The notes under the pieces were generated by a model. The model searched no databases, had not been told where the DNA came from, and worked only from the letters and a program-made list of their open reading frames with translations. Shown piece by piece: positions 25,201 through 39,300 of a stretch of DNA of 64,000 bases. The stretch's first letter is position 1; each line of letters opens with the position of its first letter. Position numbers and translations under genes: made by a program. The DNA comes from Papio anubis (taxonomy: Eukaryota; Chordata; Mammalia; Primates; Cercopithecidae): the NCBI RefSeq assembly GCF_008728515.1, contig NC_044980.1, positions 35,046,290 to 35,110,289 of the forward strand. Reading direction: 5' to 3'.

Positions 25201-28200
25201 TGATCTTCAATGGCAGCATTAAAGAGGAAGTCACAAAGCGTACTTGCAGCTTGGTGGGCATATGGCGAAGTAAAAAGGCCACCTTTATCCATTAATTCAA
25301 CACATATTTATTGAGCATCTTTTTTATGCAAGCACTGTGCTGGAAGCTAGGGATACATGGTCTAACTGAAGGTGCATTAGTGGCAGCACAATCACCTTCC
25401 CTTCTTGACACTGCCCAGAACTTGGTTAGCAAAGAGATAACCTTCATACTTCTTCCCCCTAGGTTCTCTCCCCTTCTCCCAAACAATTCTCTTAGCTTCA
25501 AAGACTGAGTCAAAAGTAAGCATTTGTCAAGCCATTGGGTCTACAGCAGATTTGTTTACCTAACCCAGCAGGAGAATCTGAAAATAAAAACAGGGTCCTT
25601 AAAATTATATATTTAAAATGTAGCCTTTTTTCCTTTCTACTATAGTCATTAATCCTTTTATTCAACAAATATGTATTGAGAAATGACTATGTACAAGACA
25701 TTTTGCATGGTATTGTGGATGTTAAATTAAGTTTAGCCTAAAGCTACCGCCTTATAAATTCTGCCTAAAGATTTCTTTGTTCGTAGTGAACTGGATGTGT
25801 AAACAGACTGGAACTTACTCCTCTACCAATCGCTGAGTTTCAGCCAATCACAAGAGGCCAACTCTTCAAATAAAGCAAAGCAAAAACCAGCTGTAACCAA
25901 TCCAGCTGTTTCTGTATCTCACTTCCATTTTCTGCAGGTCACTTTCCTTTTTCTGTTTCCTTTTTCTGACCACATGGCAGCACTGGAGTCTCTCTCAACT
26001 CATTATGGTTTGGGGGCTGCCTGATTCGCAAATTGTTCTTTGCTCAATTAAACTCTAATAAATTTAATTTGTCTAAACTTTTTCCTTTAACATGGATAAA
26101 GCAGTAAAGAAAACAGATGTAGTCCCTGCCTTTTATAGAGCTTACACTGAGGAGGAGAAACAGAACTAAGTAATTAATTACACAATTATTGAAGTTCAAC
26201 TGGGGTAAGCATTATAAAAGGGAAGTACCAGGCTCTCAACAAGTAACCAACAAGAGAATCTTAGTTTTTGGGGTCAGGGTAAGGTTTCCAGGAGAGGTGA
26301 TATTCAGGCAGACTTGTAGGATGAGTAGAAGTTAGCCAGGCAAACACTGAAGAAGGACATTCCAAGCAGAGGGAAAAGCAAGAGGAAAGTCTCTGAGGAA
26401 GGCTGGAGCTTGCCACATTTCAATAATGAAAGGAACCAGTGTAGCTGATACCCTAAGAAAACAGTGGGCAAGGGTTACAAAACAGGACTGGAGATGAGGC
26501 TGGAGCTTTGCAAGGCTTTGTAGGTTCTGCCAGGGAGTTCTGTTTTTATTCCAAGAAAAATGGGATGTCAAAGAGGGATTTTAAGCGGGGGAGTGATTTG
26601 CTCTGATAGGAATTTTTTCTTTTAAAGATCACCCCTTCCGCGGTGATGAAAGGGTATTGGGGGGAAGGGACTAAGGGAGAGGAAATGAGGAATCTAACTA
26701 AGAGGCTAGTCTAAGTTCTAGAAAAGAGCTGATGAGGCTGCTCTTTTCTTTCTTTAAAATCGTTCATCCATGACTTTTTTTTTTAAGAGAAATCGAATAA
26801 TTAAAAGTTTAAAATACAGTCTTCTGTGGCAATGAAAGAAAATGAGGGGATTAGAAAGACTTTAAAACGTAAAGGTTAATTTTGCTATTTTGCTTGTTTT
26901 GAGATTCATGTAGCATTTAATGAATCTCAATATTCAATGTTGTTTTTTTCTGAAATACTTCATTAAGAGAAGACATTCATTCACCTCACAAATATTGTAT
27001 TGAGTACCTGTTATAAGAAAGAACACGAAGTACTATCTATTAATTCAATCTCAGTTTACTTGTAATTCTGCTCCACAAGGAGGGTACATTGTGGGCCAAG
27101 TGCTTTTATCCATCATCTGGTCTAAATTAATTATTTTAATCATTCTGTGGATTAAATATGGTTTCTGCCACTTACAGATGAGGAAACTAAGGCTTGGTTT
27201 AGTGCCTCGCTAAATGCATACCATTAGTAAGTGGCAACACCTTTAATTAAATCTAGGCCTCCTACCTCCAAAACCATTGATTTAACTTCAATGCATCGTA
27301 CTGATATATTATCCTATATGGCTCTACTGGCACAAATTAGTCCCAAATGTATGATATGTGACATAATCCAGCACTATGCTAAGAAAAATCAGTATGAAAC
27401 AACAGGACTTTCAGCTTTGTCAAAGTTGATTGACCATACACGTGAACTTCAACTCCCTGCTTAAATCAGAAATCACAAAATAATAAGGCTTTTTTTGTGT
27501 CGGGGAGGAAGAGGAATCCACCACAAATACAAGGAAAAATGAAGAGAAATAATAGCAACAGAATTTTGGAAGCTGGGAGGCAGAAGGATAAGTGGTAACT
27601 GACTTTGCAGCCTAATGGAGCCTAAACATAAAAATAAAGAAATAGTGTGATATATGGAGATACGGAGGTTAATGCTGAAAGAAACAGTAGTGAGAGTTGG
27701 ATACGGTTGTCTCTGGGGATCAAGAAAAGGGAGAGCAAAGGAGGGGACAAGGATGAGTCTCCTGTTTTTCCAGAAAAGCCTCATAAAACCATTTGATTCC
27801 TTAAATCACATGAATATGTGTAACTTTGAAAATATAAAAACTAAATTAAAAAATAATCCCTTTTCTACCATAGTGTCAGACTCCCAGAAGTAGAAGACAA
27901 GCCCCATGCTGCTTGCCAAAAATAGACTTCTTATTGAAGTATACTGCCCAGCAAGCATACAGTACCTTGCTTCTTGAACTTAACTGTTCTTCACATTAAA
28001 ATATGTGGAAATAAAGGTGTGAGTAAGATGGAGTCACTGAGTTCAGAAAGCAGTCAAAACTTCCACAGAATAACTGAAGATCTGCTTTTTATGATGCCAT
28101 CTAAACCTTTGAAAGACATTTGCTTTAGTCCTTGGCCTTCACCTTTACTCAAAACACTCATCTGAGTCTGTAGACAGGAATTCACTAGGAAGAAAATCCA

Positions 28201-30254
28201 GTACAGTTGTCGCTGTTATCTGTGGCTTTAGCTACACATGGTCAACTGCAGTTCAGACATTTTGAGAGAACATTCACATAACATTACAGTATATTGTTAA
28301 AATTGTCCTAGACTATCATTCTTAATCTCTTGCTGTGCTTAATTTGAAAATTAAATTGTATCATAGGTATGTATAGGGGAAAAAAGGATTCAACTGAATA
28401 CTATGCATATATTTAATAGCTTTGTCCTCCAGGATTTTAAAGTATTATACTATCACAGTCAATGTTTACAATAAACTTTATTTTTCTATTTTGATATGTA
28501 CTATATACCCCCCCCCCCAATTTTGGGTGGGTTATAAGGTGTCCCTACCTTTTATTTCCGTATCTTTAAATGACACCTGGTCTCTGACAAATAAACCTAT
28601 TTCAACTGGGAAAGTAACTGGAGGATTTTGTTGCTGGATCCTCTCAGAGGTGGGAATTTGAAAGGATCTACTGAGTCAAAAGAAAATGTCAAGATAGAGT
28701 AAGCTGCTGAGAATGGAGTACCTTTGGTTCCATTGTACTCCAGTGGGCATGGGGGACAGGCAGTTTCTAGACGTCCCCAAGTTTCTGCTACACAGCTTCC
28801 CCGACCTAGATTTCAGTACACCTCTTCTTTCCAGTTGGTAGTGTAGTAGAGGTGGAAACCTATGGGGGAAATTCAGCCCCTGATATTTCATGTAGTTTGT
28901 TTTCTATTTCCCTAAGTGTTGGCTGGTCTGAGAAATAAAGGGAAAGAGTACAAAAGAGAGAAATTTTAAAGCTGGGTGTCTGAGGGAGACATCACATATC
29001 GGCAGGTTCTGTGATGCTCCCTGAGCTGTAAAACCAGCAAGTTTTTATTAGCAATTGTCAAAAGGGAGGGAATGTCTGAATAGGGCGTGGGTCACAGAGA
29101 TCACATGCTTCAAGGGTGATGAAAGATCACAAAGCGGGAGGTCAGGGCGAGATCACAAGGTCAGGGCGAAACTAGAATCACTAATAAACTTCCATGTCCA
29201 GCTGTGCATGCATTGTCGTTGATAAACAAGGTTCAAGAGCAGAGAACCAGTCTGACTAGAATTTGCCAGGTTGGAATTTCCTAATCCTAGCAAGCCTGGG
29301 GGCACTGAAGGAGACTAAGGCGTGTTTCAGCCCTATTTACATCTGCATAAGACAGACACCCCCAGAGCAGCCATTCAGAGGCCTCTTCTGGGAATGCATT
29401 CTTCTCCCCAAGTGATATTTATCTTACCCGTTTTTGGTAATAAGAGAAATATGGCTCTGTTCTGCCCAGCCCACAGACTGTCAAACTTTAAAGTTATCTC
29501 CCTTGTTCCCTGAAAATCGCTGTTATCCTGTTCTTAAGGTGCCCAGATTTCATATTGTTCAAATGCACATGCTCTACAACAATTTGTGCAGTTAACACAA
29601 TCATCACAGGGTCCTGAGGCGACATTCATCCTCAGCTTACGAAGATGACAGGATTAAGAGATTAAAGTAAAGACAGGCATAGGAAATCACAAGAGTATGG
29701 ATTGATGAAGTGATAAGTGTCCATGAAATCTTCACAATTTATGTTCTTCTGCCATGGCTTCAGCCAGTCCCTCCGTTCGGGGTCCCTGACTTCCTGCAAT
29801 AGAAACCAAATTCTCCATGCTGGATAGAACCAGGCTACTCTAGCCAGGGCTAAAAAAGGTTGTGTAAACAATCTTGGCAGGAAAGAAAGTGGCAACAAAC
29901 CCCTGCAGAGGGGCAGGCACTGCCAAATAGGTCAGCTCTAATTGCTACCAGGACTGGAATTATCCACTTGAACTGTAGCCCTGGCAGTCCCTGCATTTTC
30001 TTCTCCCTTTCTTCCTGGACCTTTCCACATGTCTCTTCCACATCCTCTTCTCTAGTTTCTGCTCCTTGTGCACTGTCTCACCCCAGTCTCCAGTACTTTC
30101 CTTATGTCCCTGTCTTCTCATCATTCTTCACCGCGTCTGGTTCTCTGGCTTGTCAAAGCATGGATTTTAGAGCTTGGAAGTTAGATGGTCCTAGAGCTGT
30201 GTTTTTAAATAAAGGACTTGAGCCTCAGCTTTTTCGTCTCTCTCTCTCTCTCTG

Positions 30255-30302
<48 letters not shown>

Positions 30303-33300
30303 AGCTATTATGAGGATTTAAGCAGTATATGCATGCAAGAACACCTACAACTTCTCTAAGCTTTTGAAACAAAGCAGAATATCTATCTGTATCTGTCTAT
30401 TCATCCATCCTTCATGTATGCATACATCTCTCCATATATTCAGATGTAGACATCTATCTATCCACTCATATATAAACATGTAGCAATATGTCAGGATACA
30501 GGCTGCATAGGAGACACTGAATAAAAGTTAGATTCACTTCCCTCCTTCTCTGCTGTCTTATGTGATATGGACTCACTATATTAGTCTGTTCTCATGCTGT
30601 AGATAAAGACACACCCAAGACTGGATAATTTGTAAAGAAATGGACTCACAGTTCCACGTGGCTGGGGAGGCTTCACAATCATGGTGGAAGGTGAGAAGCA
30701 CGTCTTACATGCAGGCAGACAAGAGAGAATTGAGAGCCAAGCGAATGGGGTTTCCCTTTATAAAACCACCAGATCTCATGAGACTTATTCACTACCACAA
30801 GAACAACTCACGAAGGAAACTGTCCCCATGATTCAATAATTTCCCACTGGGAACAACACATGGGATTTATAGGAGCTACAATTCAAGAGGAGATTTGGGT
30901 GGGGACACAGCCAAACCATATACTCTCTGTTAGCTCTGGGGGAAATGCCTCATTCTTCCCCAAAAGTCTTTCTTTTTCTTTTCACTCGTTACTTTATGCT
31001 TACCCCTAGCTTGCTTCTCATTTCTCTCTTATCTTTTTTATTCTTTTTATTTTTTGATATCAGGAAGTTTCCAAATTCAGATGTGGCCCATAAATAGTCT
31101 TAGAGATCCTTGCTCCTCCAAGTGTGGTCCAGACGAACCAGCAGCATTGACAGGGAGCTCATTAGAAATGCAGAATCTCAGTCTCCACCCTACCCTACTA
31201 AGTCAGAAGCTACATTTTATAAGATCCCCAGGTGATTTGTAGACATGCTAATATTGATAAGCAGTCCTCTAGAGCACATTCAGATTTCTGTCAACTGAGA
31301 TCAAATTTAGGAAAATGGCAGTAAAGATTCCTGGACTACTCTAGTAGTCACTAGTTAGAGTAGTAGAGTAGTGACTACTAACTAGTAATGACTAAACCTG
31401 TGGGATCTTCTGAGTATGCTCACAATTAATGTGAAAATAATTACTATCCAAACCATATACTATAATTACTACAATTCAATGTAAGGTGAAGTCAAGGGCT
31501 ACCCTAAGTACTTGCAAAGAAGTCTCTGTGGTAAAGGATATTGAAATATCAATACTGATATTGATATTAAAATTAGCCATTCGGATATTCTGCTTGAAGC
31601 AATTAATGATTTCTTCTCACATGCAAAAGTTCGCTTTCTGTTTTAATGATATGCCTAAGATCTAACTTCTTTACATGGACAATTTTTTTTGGAAAATGTC
31701 ACTGGTTGAGATGACTGAATATTGATTAAAATGTTCATTGCTGCAAAGCAAAAATTTAAACTGGAAGCATAAACTACATCAAAAACATTTGCCATAGCTC
31801 TAAAATTCCTCAAGAAGAATTTGAAACATCTGAAGTTTCAAATGTAAAAACTGACATTATCTGTAGAAAAAAAATAGACAAATCATAGCAGGTGATCTCA
31901 ATCTCTATATGGAACCCAAGGAAGAGGAGATACAGAAAGTCTGAATCACAATCTTGATTTTTTAAAAAAGAACAAACGAAAAACCAAACCTATATTGAAG
32001 TCTTTCAAGATAGTTTACAGAAGGGGCAAATTGTAGCCCCAGAAGAAGGAACCTGTGCCAATTCACAAAGGAACCACAAGCATGAGACATTCTGTACTTG
32101 TTTCTACTTATTTCTAGCCATATGTGGGGGAAATCTGTAAAAAAAATTTTTTTAATGAAATAAGCAATAAACTATCTACTAAAAGATTAAAAAGTCTGTC
32201 TTTACAGAAGGAGGTGGTAGGGCCACAGCCTGACATTATTAACTGTAATGGGACACTCTGGTTCTTTTCATGAGAACCAATTTCAGGGTAAAATAACCAG
32301 GCCTCTGGGGAAAAGAGAGGCAACTTATACAGAAAGTTTCCAGGCTAATTCACAAAGCACTAACTCAACTGGAGACACAAGATGAATGGATCCTGCTGAA
32401 ATGATTGCAGCCCTGATCATACCTGTTGAAGATGTAACCAATTTTGTGTTCAGATCTTTATACCAGCGTATATGAAGTAAAAGAGTAGGAACCCTTACCC
32501 CTTTTGATCTAACTGCAATTTTAACTGTACTTGTTCTTAACTGCTTTAAAGTTTTTATCAGAAATGAAGTTATAAACTGCCAACTCTAGGAAATCTAACA
32601 TTTCTTAGTTTATATTCATTTATGACAAACACACACTAGAGAAAAAAGAATCAACATGTAAAAAAAATAAGGAAAGTTATTCCTCTTTTCTCATCAATAC
32701 CAAGCTGGTAAAGAAAGCAGTTATTTTCAGAATGGAAATCATTTCACAAGAAGAAATTGGAGAAGATGAGAAAACTCTCTGACAATATGACCGATTACAA
32801 CCATTATTACCCAGTGCTTTGTCTAATCCATCTCATTTTCTGAATACATCTGATTCTCATGCTGATAATCTTCAAGGAAACCATTCATTTTAAGTTCCAA
32901 AGACTCTCAACTGTTTCCTCTACTGATTTGTACATTGGTCTAGATCTAGACACCGAACAATTTTGAAAAACCAAGACATAGAGATAAGAAAATATATAAT
33001 GTGAACAAGAGGCAAGAAGACTCATAGGTTGTATCAAACACAGACCTACTACCCTTCTGAAAGTAGAACCAAACCCTTGAAAATTCTTGTGTTGAATGTA
33101 CTTCTCACCCCAAACATAACTCCAAACTGTGCTGCTTCATTTATAATCCAGCCACATGTGGTAGTGGGCCATAGCCAGTGACTTAATTTCATTTGCTTTT
33201 AAGAAACTGGGGATCTGCAGCAGCAATAATTCAATTGAAAAAATAATTCTCGTTTTTTAAAGTTGTTTACTTCATTAATGTCTTTATGAAGAAGTTCACA

Positions 33301-36300
33301 GAGTCCTAAAAACAGAATTTTCATTAAATCGTTTCATATAGAACATCAGGCAAATCACCCTGTCAATCAAATACAGTGATGACTGAAGAAACTGAATTTG
33401 TATGTATATTTTGAAAATGTTTTGTAATTGATCCCCAAAGATATGATCATCACGTGCAGTGAGCTATTTATTTGGGGGTGATCAGGGAGTAGAATGGTTT
33501 TATAATGACTTTCTTTGTTTTTTAATAGATCTTTTTCAATGGCTGTCACAGCATGCTCCATTATATTTTACTATTGTTTTAGTGTCAGAATATTAATCTT
33601 TGAATTATTATTTTTTCTCTCTTCTTAAAGATAATAGCTACTATATGAAATGCATATACCTGTCATGACTAGTCTTTACTCTTTTGCCTTTTGAAATGTT
33701 TAACTGAATATGACTTTAAGAAGTACTATGACAAGTTAGATCTGGCTGATCACCAAGGATGCTTCTTTTATGCACTAGTGTAATATAAAAATTTACATTT
33801 GTGCCATACTTTATAAGACATATTTAAATATATTAATATTTGGTAAATAAAAGAATGACTACTAGGAACTAGAGGTATGGTTTTAAAAACCTGAGCTTTG
33901 GAGAAAAACAGACTGGATTAAAATTTTGTCTCTTCTAGTTACTGTGTGAGCTGGAGCACGTCATTTGACCCCAAGAGCCCAGGTTTTCTCACCTGTGAAA
34001 TGGGGATCATGAGACCTACCCTTACAGAGTTGTAACGATTCAGCAAGGTCATGTATGTAAAACATTCAGCACAGTGCCTGCCTTGTAAGAAATGCTCAGT
34101 AAGCTGTGCTGTTATTACATGATATGATCCTCAAGAAGTTAGTTATTGAACCCTTTTGCTCATGAGAGAACTAAGGCTCTAAAATTACAGGACCTGTCGT
34201 CTCAGGTCACACAGAAAATTCTTAGATATCTGAGACTATAACACATGAGAGCTGACTCCAAATCTTCTTTGCTAAGTTAGCTTCCTTCCTGGCTTCCATT
34301 GTGAGTTAAATGACTATTTTACAGCTTCTTTTCTGAAAGGTGACATGCCTGGGCTGTGATGGCTCTTTCCTGCCTTCCATGGTTCTGTATAAACCTGGTT
34401 GGGACATGATCCTATATTGTGTGAGTCTTCCTGCACTTCAATTTTGCCGTCTATAAAACACTGCAAGATGCTTCTGTTATTCTTGCCATTATTTGTGCAT
34501 ATTCTGACTCTAAAGAGATTTGATCAAGAATGTCTGCAGGCAAATGGCATAGTGATCCTAGCAATGTAAAATCTCCATATAAGTATTTCTTTTCGGCCAC
34601 TGGCAGCAATAACTCAGAAGAATGTGTTACTTTTGACAGGGCACACCCATTTCTGCATAGTTTGAAGGTGTTACTTTGTCTATAAATAAGACTATTGTGT
34701 CCTTTTGTGACAAAGTTACTTGTAATCTTTACTTGAATATGCTTATTAGCAGCAAATGTGGAACTTCTGGATTGATAATGACAGAAAGAACTGTTTGCTC
34801 TTTCTCTACACTACTTCATTATTTAGGCCCAAGGGCTCAGAAAGTTGCAGAATGTGTCCTAGGATGTGCTTGGTCAACCTGATACCATTTGGAAATACAT
34901 ATTTAATTTGACAGCGTTTGTAAATCACATATTTTTCACTCAGAATAACTCGCAGTGTGAAAATGCTTCCATATGTTAAAAATGGGTCTCTCTGCTTTGC
35001 TGAGGGAATGGGGAACAAAGTCTAGGTTTCAAGGGATGTTGAAAATATACATTGAGCAGGCACATGCGCAAGTCTAAAATGGTATCTTCTTAAAGTTAAT
35101 TTTAAATAATAATTAGTAGATTTTTCATTACTGCTAACATTAAAGAGGTACTTTTGACACAAAATATATCAGTAAGAACTAAATCACTCTTCAAAAAGAC
35201 TGCTAATAAGTTAATACAGCTGAAATATAGCTTCATATATTGAGTCCAGATAAATTTAAACTCTTCCCCTTTGGTGAAGAAACATACTATTTTTAAATTT
35301 CTTCATGGATTCCAAGGACACAAGCCGGATGGAGAAGCTTGATTCCAGCTTCTTCCAATTCTAAAACTCTTTTCTTTAAACTTATTCCTCTTTGTCTTGA
35401 GCCTTTGAGCACATAGAAGAAAAAGCTCCTTGTTTCTCCATTTCCACAGGAATAAGTGGATGTTATTCCATGGGAAACAAGGCTTTGGCAGTCTAGTCAG
35501 GAAGAAGGAGCTGAGCTGCCATCCAAAGCCCGACCAACCCAGGAGGGGACTGGTCCCCATTCTCCTCTAGGGAACCCCCAGGAGACCCGTCGTTCCTCTT
35601 CTCGTTGCGTTTGAGGGCTGAACTGCCCTCCTGGCCCTCAGGCATAGAAAGGTAGCAGGAATAACATGATGCCTGTGGCAGATGGTTCTGCAGGGATATA
35701 TATTATTGCACCATATCAGAACTAGTTTGGAGGAAGTAAAGGCCAGGTAGTAATTTGTACACTGACCAGAAACGTTTTATTCACCAGGCTAATAAAAATT
35801 AGCAGAGAAAAGTTGTTACTTTTAAAATTTATATGACTTGAAAAATTCCCAGAAAAACTGAAAACAATCCTTTTAATTTATGTATTCCTGAGGATACCTG
35901 GCTAGCTCAGTTGGCTCACTACAACCTCTGCCTCCTGAGTTCAAGTAATTCTCGTGCCTCAGCCTCCTGAGTAGCTGGGATTACAGGCATGTGCCACCAG
36001 GCCTGGCTAATTTTTGTATTTTTAGTAGAGATGGGATTTTACCATGTTGTCCAGGCTGGTCTTGAACTCTTGACCTCAGGTGATCCGCCCGCCTCGGCTT
36101 TCCAAAGTGCTGGGATTACAGGCATGAGCCACCACGCCCAGCACATTAATTTAACCTTACTCAGTTTTTAAAATGAAAAACGTTAAAAAAAAAACACACA
36201 CACAAAAAAAACTTTAATCCGTATTTGAAAATGAAGCTTTTATAACAAAAGTTTGTCTTGTTAAATAAACAGAACTCATAATCTGTGGTTCTGGTATGTG

Positions 36301-39300
36301 TCTTGCCTATACTCTGTATATAAAAATACACACACACACACACACACACACACATCTTTATCTGCCACTTTATGTCTCTGCAGACAAGTAAAGTTTAATA
36401 CAGTCAATCATAGACCAAAATAATCCATTTTCAGCATTCACAGACTTTCTTCTCACTTTACTCTTATTCTTTTGATAGCAATATCCTTCCTTTTATTAGA
36501 ACAATTCCTTAAACAGGTCATTATAAAAGTCTGAAATATGGTTTTTACATCTAGATGGAGCCCCACTCCAGAGAAATGACCATGTTATTGAGACTTGTTA
36601 CTGCAAGTCTGAGAATTTCTCTGAATCTGATGAGGGAAAGGAATTTGAATCTCATTAGCATTGAGTTCTTTCAGGACCTGAAGCCTGTCCTGCCATGATA
36701 CAGGTCAGGCTTAAAAATCTCTTCTTTATCTCTCCTGTTTGAGTATATAGGTTGGGTTCCCTCTCCTCACTTCCTTTATTTTTTGAGATGGAGTTTCACT
36801 GTTGTTGCCCAGGCTGGGGTGCGATGGCACGATCTCAGCTCACCACAACCTCTACTTCCGGATTCAAGTGATTCTCCTGCCTCAGCCTCCCAAGTAGGTC
36901 ACTTCCCATTTTAAGCCCTGTTCTCCTTCCGAATCAACTCACAGACATATATTTTATGTTCTTTTGATGTGGCTTTAGTTAGTATCAAATACCTTCACAC
37001 CAGCATCCCTTGCTAAAAGTCTAGACCTTATTCCTATGACCTTTTGTTTATTGCCATCCACAGGGTGTGAGGTATGTGATCACTGGGTAGAAGGAATGCA
37101 GCTTTTTAATGAATACAGGTATTTACTGCATTTTAAATCCGTCTTTTGAATATTTTGCTAGATTTGCCAACAGACTTCATTAAAAAGCAACTCCAGTGTG
37201 AAACTTACCTTCCCTAAATGTTGATTAAAATTTTAAGTCAAGTTAATGATTTAATGTAATAGTTGAGCCACACTTGAAATAAAGTCCCAGTTTAAATAAA
37301 AAGTGAATTATAATAATGACTATTATTTAGCCCCTTTTTAATTTGAGGTTTTGCCTACTGCCTCTTTATTTTGTCAAAAACCCAAACTGCTCTCCAAGGC
37401 TGTGTCAGTCCGGTTCCAAAAATGGTACATTGCTGTCTTTCGCACTTCATGCAGTGTGAGACATAGGGGCTATGCAGCTATTTAAAGTTAAGCAAAAACT
37501 GCTAGCCTAATCAGTAAGCCACTTGCTCTGAGCTGCCAGGAGTGCACTGGTACATCAGCATTTTTACAACTGTTTCTTTTTCAGTCAAATATACCCTTTT
37601 GGGAGACAGTTGGATGTAGTTGGTAATTCATATTAAATTAACCAGTGATTTAATAGCAACCTATTCTAAACAACTGAATCACAAATTGAGTTCAAGGGCC
37701 AGCCATCATCCAAGCCCTTCTCAGGTACTTAGCTGAACATCTATTTTATACCAGCTTAAGAGGCAGTGAGCGTGAGTGAAAGCAGTCTCTGGAGTCCAGA
37801 TCTTGGATTAGGAGCTTGGCTGAAGACCCCAGCTGTGAGACTTCCTGGGACTTTCACAAAGAAGTCAGCTAATACATCAAAAGTACTGAAAAACAGTTTC
37901 TGGCATGTAGCAAGCACTTCATAAATGTGATTTGTTTGTAAGTGACATGTTAGCACTGTGGTATGGTCTAGGGTATGAATCCATTTTTCTGCTCTCAAAT
38001 AACTTGTACAACACAGCCGAGGCAGCCTTACCACAGAAGAATAATTCTTGGCAAATCTGAGTATCTCAGTTTTGAAAGTGATTTTGTAGGTCCTCTAATG
38101 GAACTTATCATCTAAAGTGTTTAGAGCATCCTCAGTAGATGGCCTTCCATAACAAAGAGTATCAATAAGGGTTCAAATATTTGCTCTTGCCAGATCTTAC
38201 TTCATGTGTGGAGCACACTAGTGTACAGGCTACATGTGTGCCAGGATCTTGGCCCTTCATCCCACAGGGTCAGCCTCCTGAATTTACCTCAAAGTGCTGT
38301 ATCATTTTTAACATATGCCTTATTGTGTAAAAGTGTAGAGAAGCGCTGCTTCTTGTTGTCACAGTTGTAATTGACTTTAGAAGACACCAGCAAAGATAGC
38401 ATTATTTGTATGTGAATGTTAGATTAAATTATACCACCTGAAGTGATATCTATTGACCTAGTGGGGAATTTGTACCTCACGTGTGGTTGCTAGCACCAGG
38501 AAACCCACATCCATAGGCTTCTCATTACAAGGTTGTCATCTTTCCATCTCAATCAATATCCGAGCCTTTGAGATTTAGCATCATCAACATCAGAAATGAA
38601 TTTTCATTGGTGAAATTAATGGCATTCAAGACCTTGGATTACCTGAAATATTTTAAGGACGCTTGCTAGTCTTACACAACCTGGACAGAAGAATCTGGCA
38701 AGACCTGTAGCCTGTACTTTTCAGAACGGAGCCCAAAGCTTTATATTGAAAGGTCCCAGTGTCCATTAATGAGCAGGATCATTCTTGGTTACTGGCTGAC
38801 TGCACAGAATACTGCCTGGAGAATGTCGTTTTGTCTGAGCAAACCTTTTAGGCAGGATATAATCAGATTACCTAAGGAACAAAAAGTTTGGGACATCATA
38901 TGCAGTCTTTTATGCTTGTTTGCTAATTAATGTTTGTTTAGTAAATATCTGTCAATTTGAAAGAATTTAGCCTAAGATTTTCTTTATTTTAACATGGTAT
39001 TGAGGTTGGGAGGAATAGCTTACTTTTACTGCATCCCGCTCCCCAAAAGAACCTGAAAGATGTAAATGATCAAATTAACTCAAGTTGGCATGTAATATTT
39101 CCCATTTCTCTCACAGTCAAAACCAAAGAGCTTACCAGGGCAGACATGACTATCTAACTGCTCTTTCCTCTTGTGTCTCCCTTATCTCTCAATCACTTCC
39201 TAACACTCACTGCTTAAGCTAACTTGATTATAGTGGCCTCCTTTTGTCCCTCCAACACAGTCATCCTTAAAGTGTGATTGCTGCAACTGCAGCAATGATG

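Noticed and set aside
29860..30303. 147-codon plus-strand open frame next to the ERVK-type LTR
   Set aside because: Not retroviral in content, starts without a good context and ends within a microsatellite; likely chance in pyrimidine-rich DNA.
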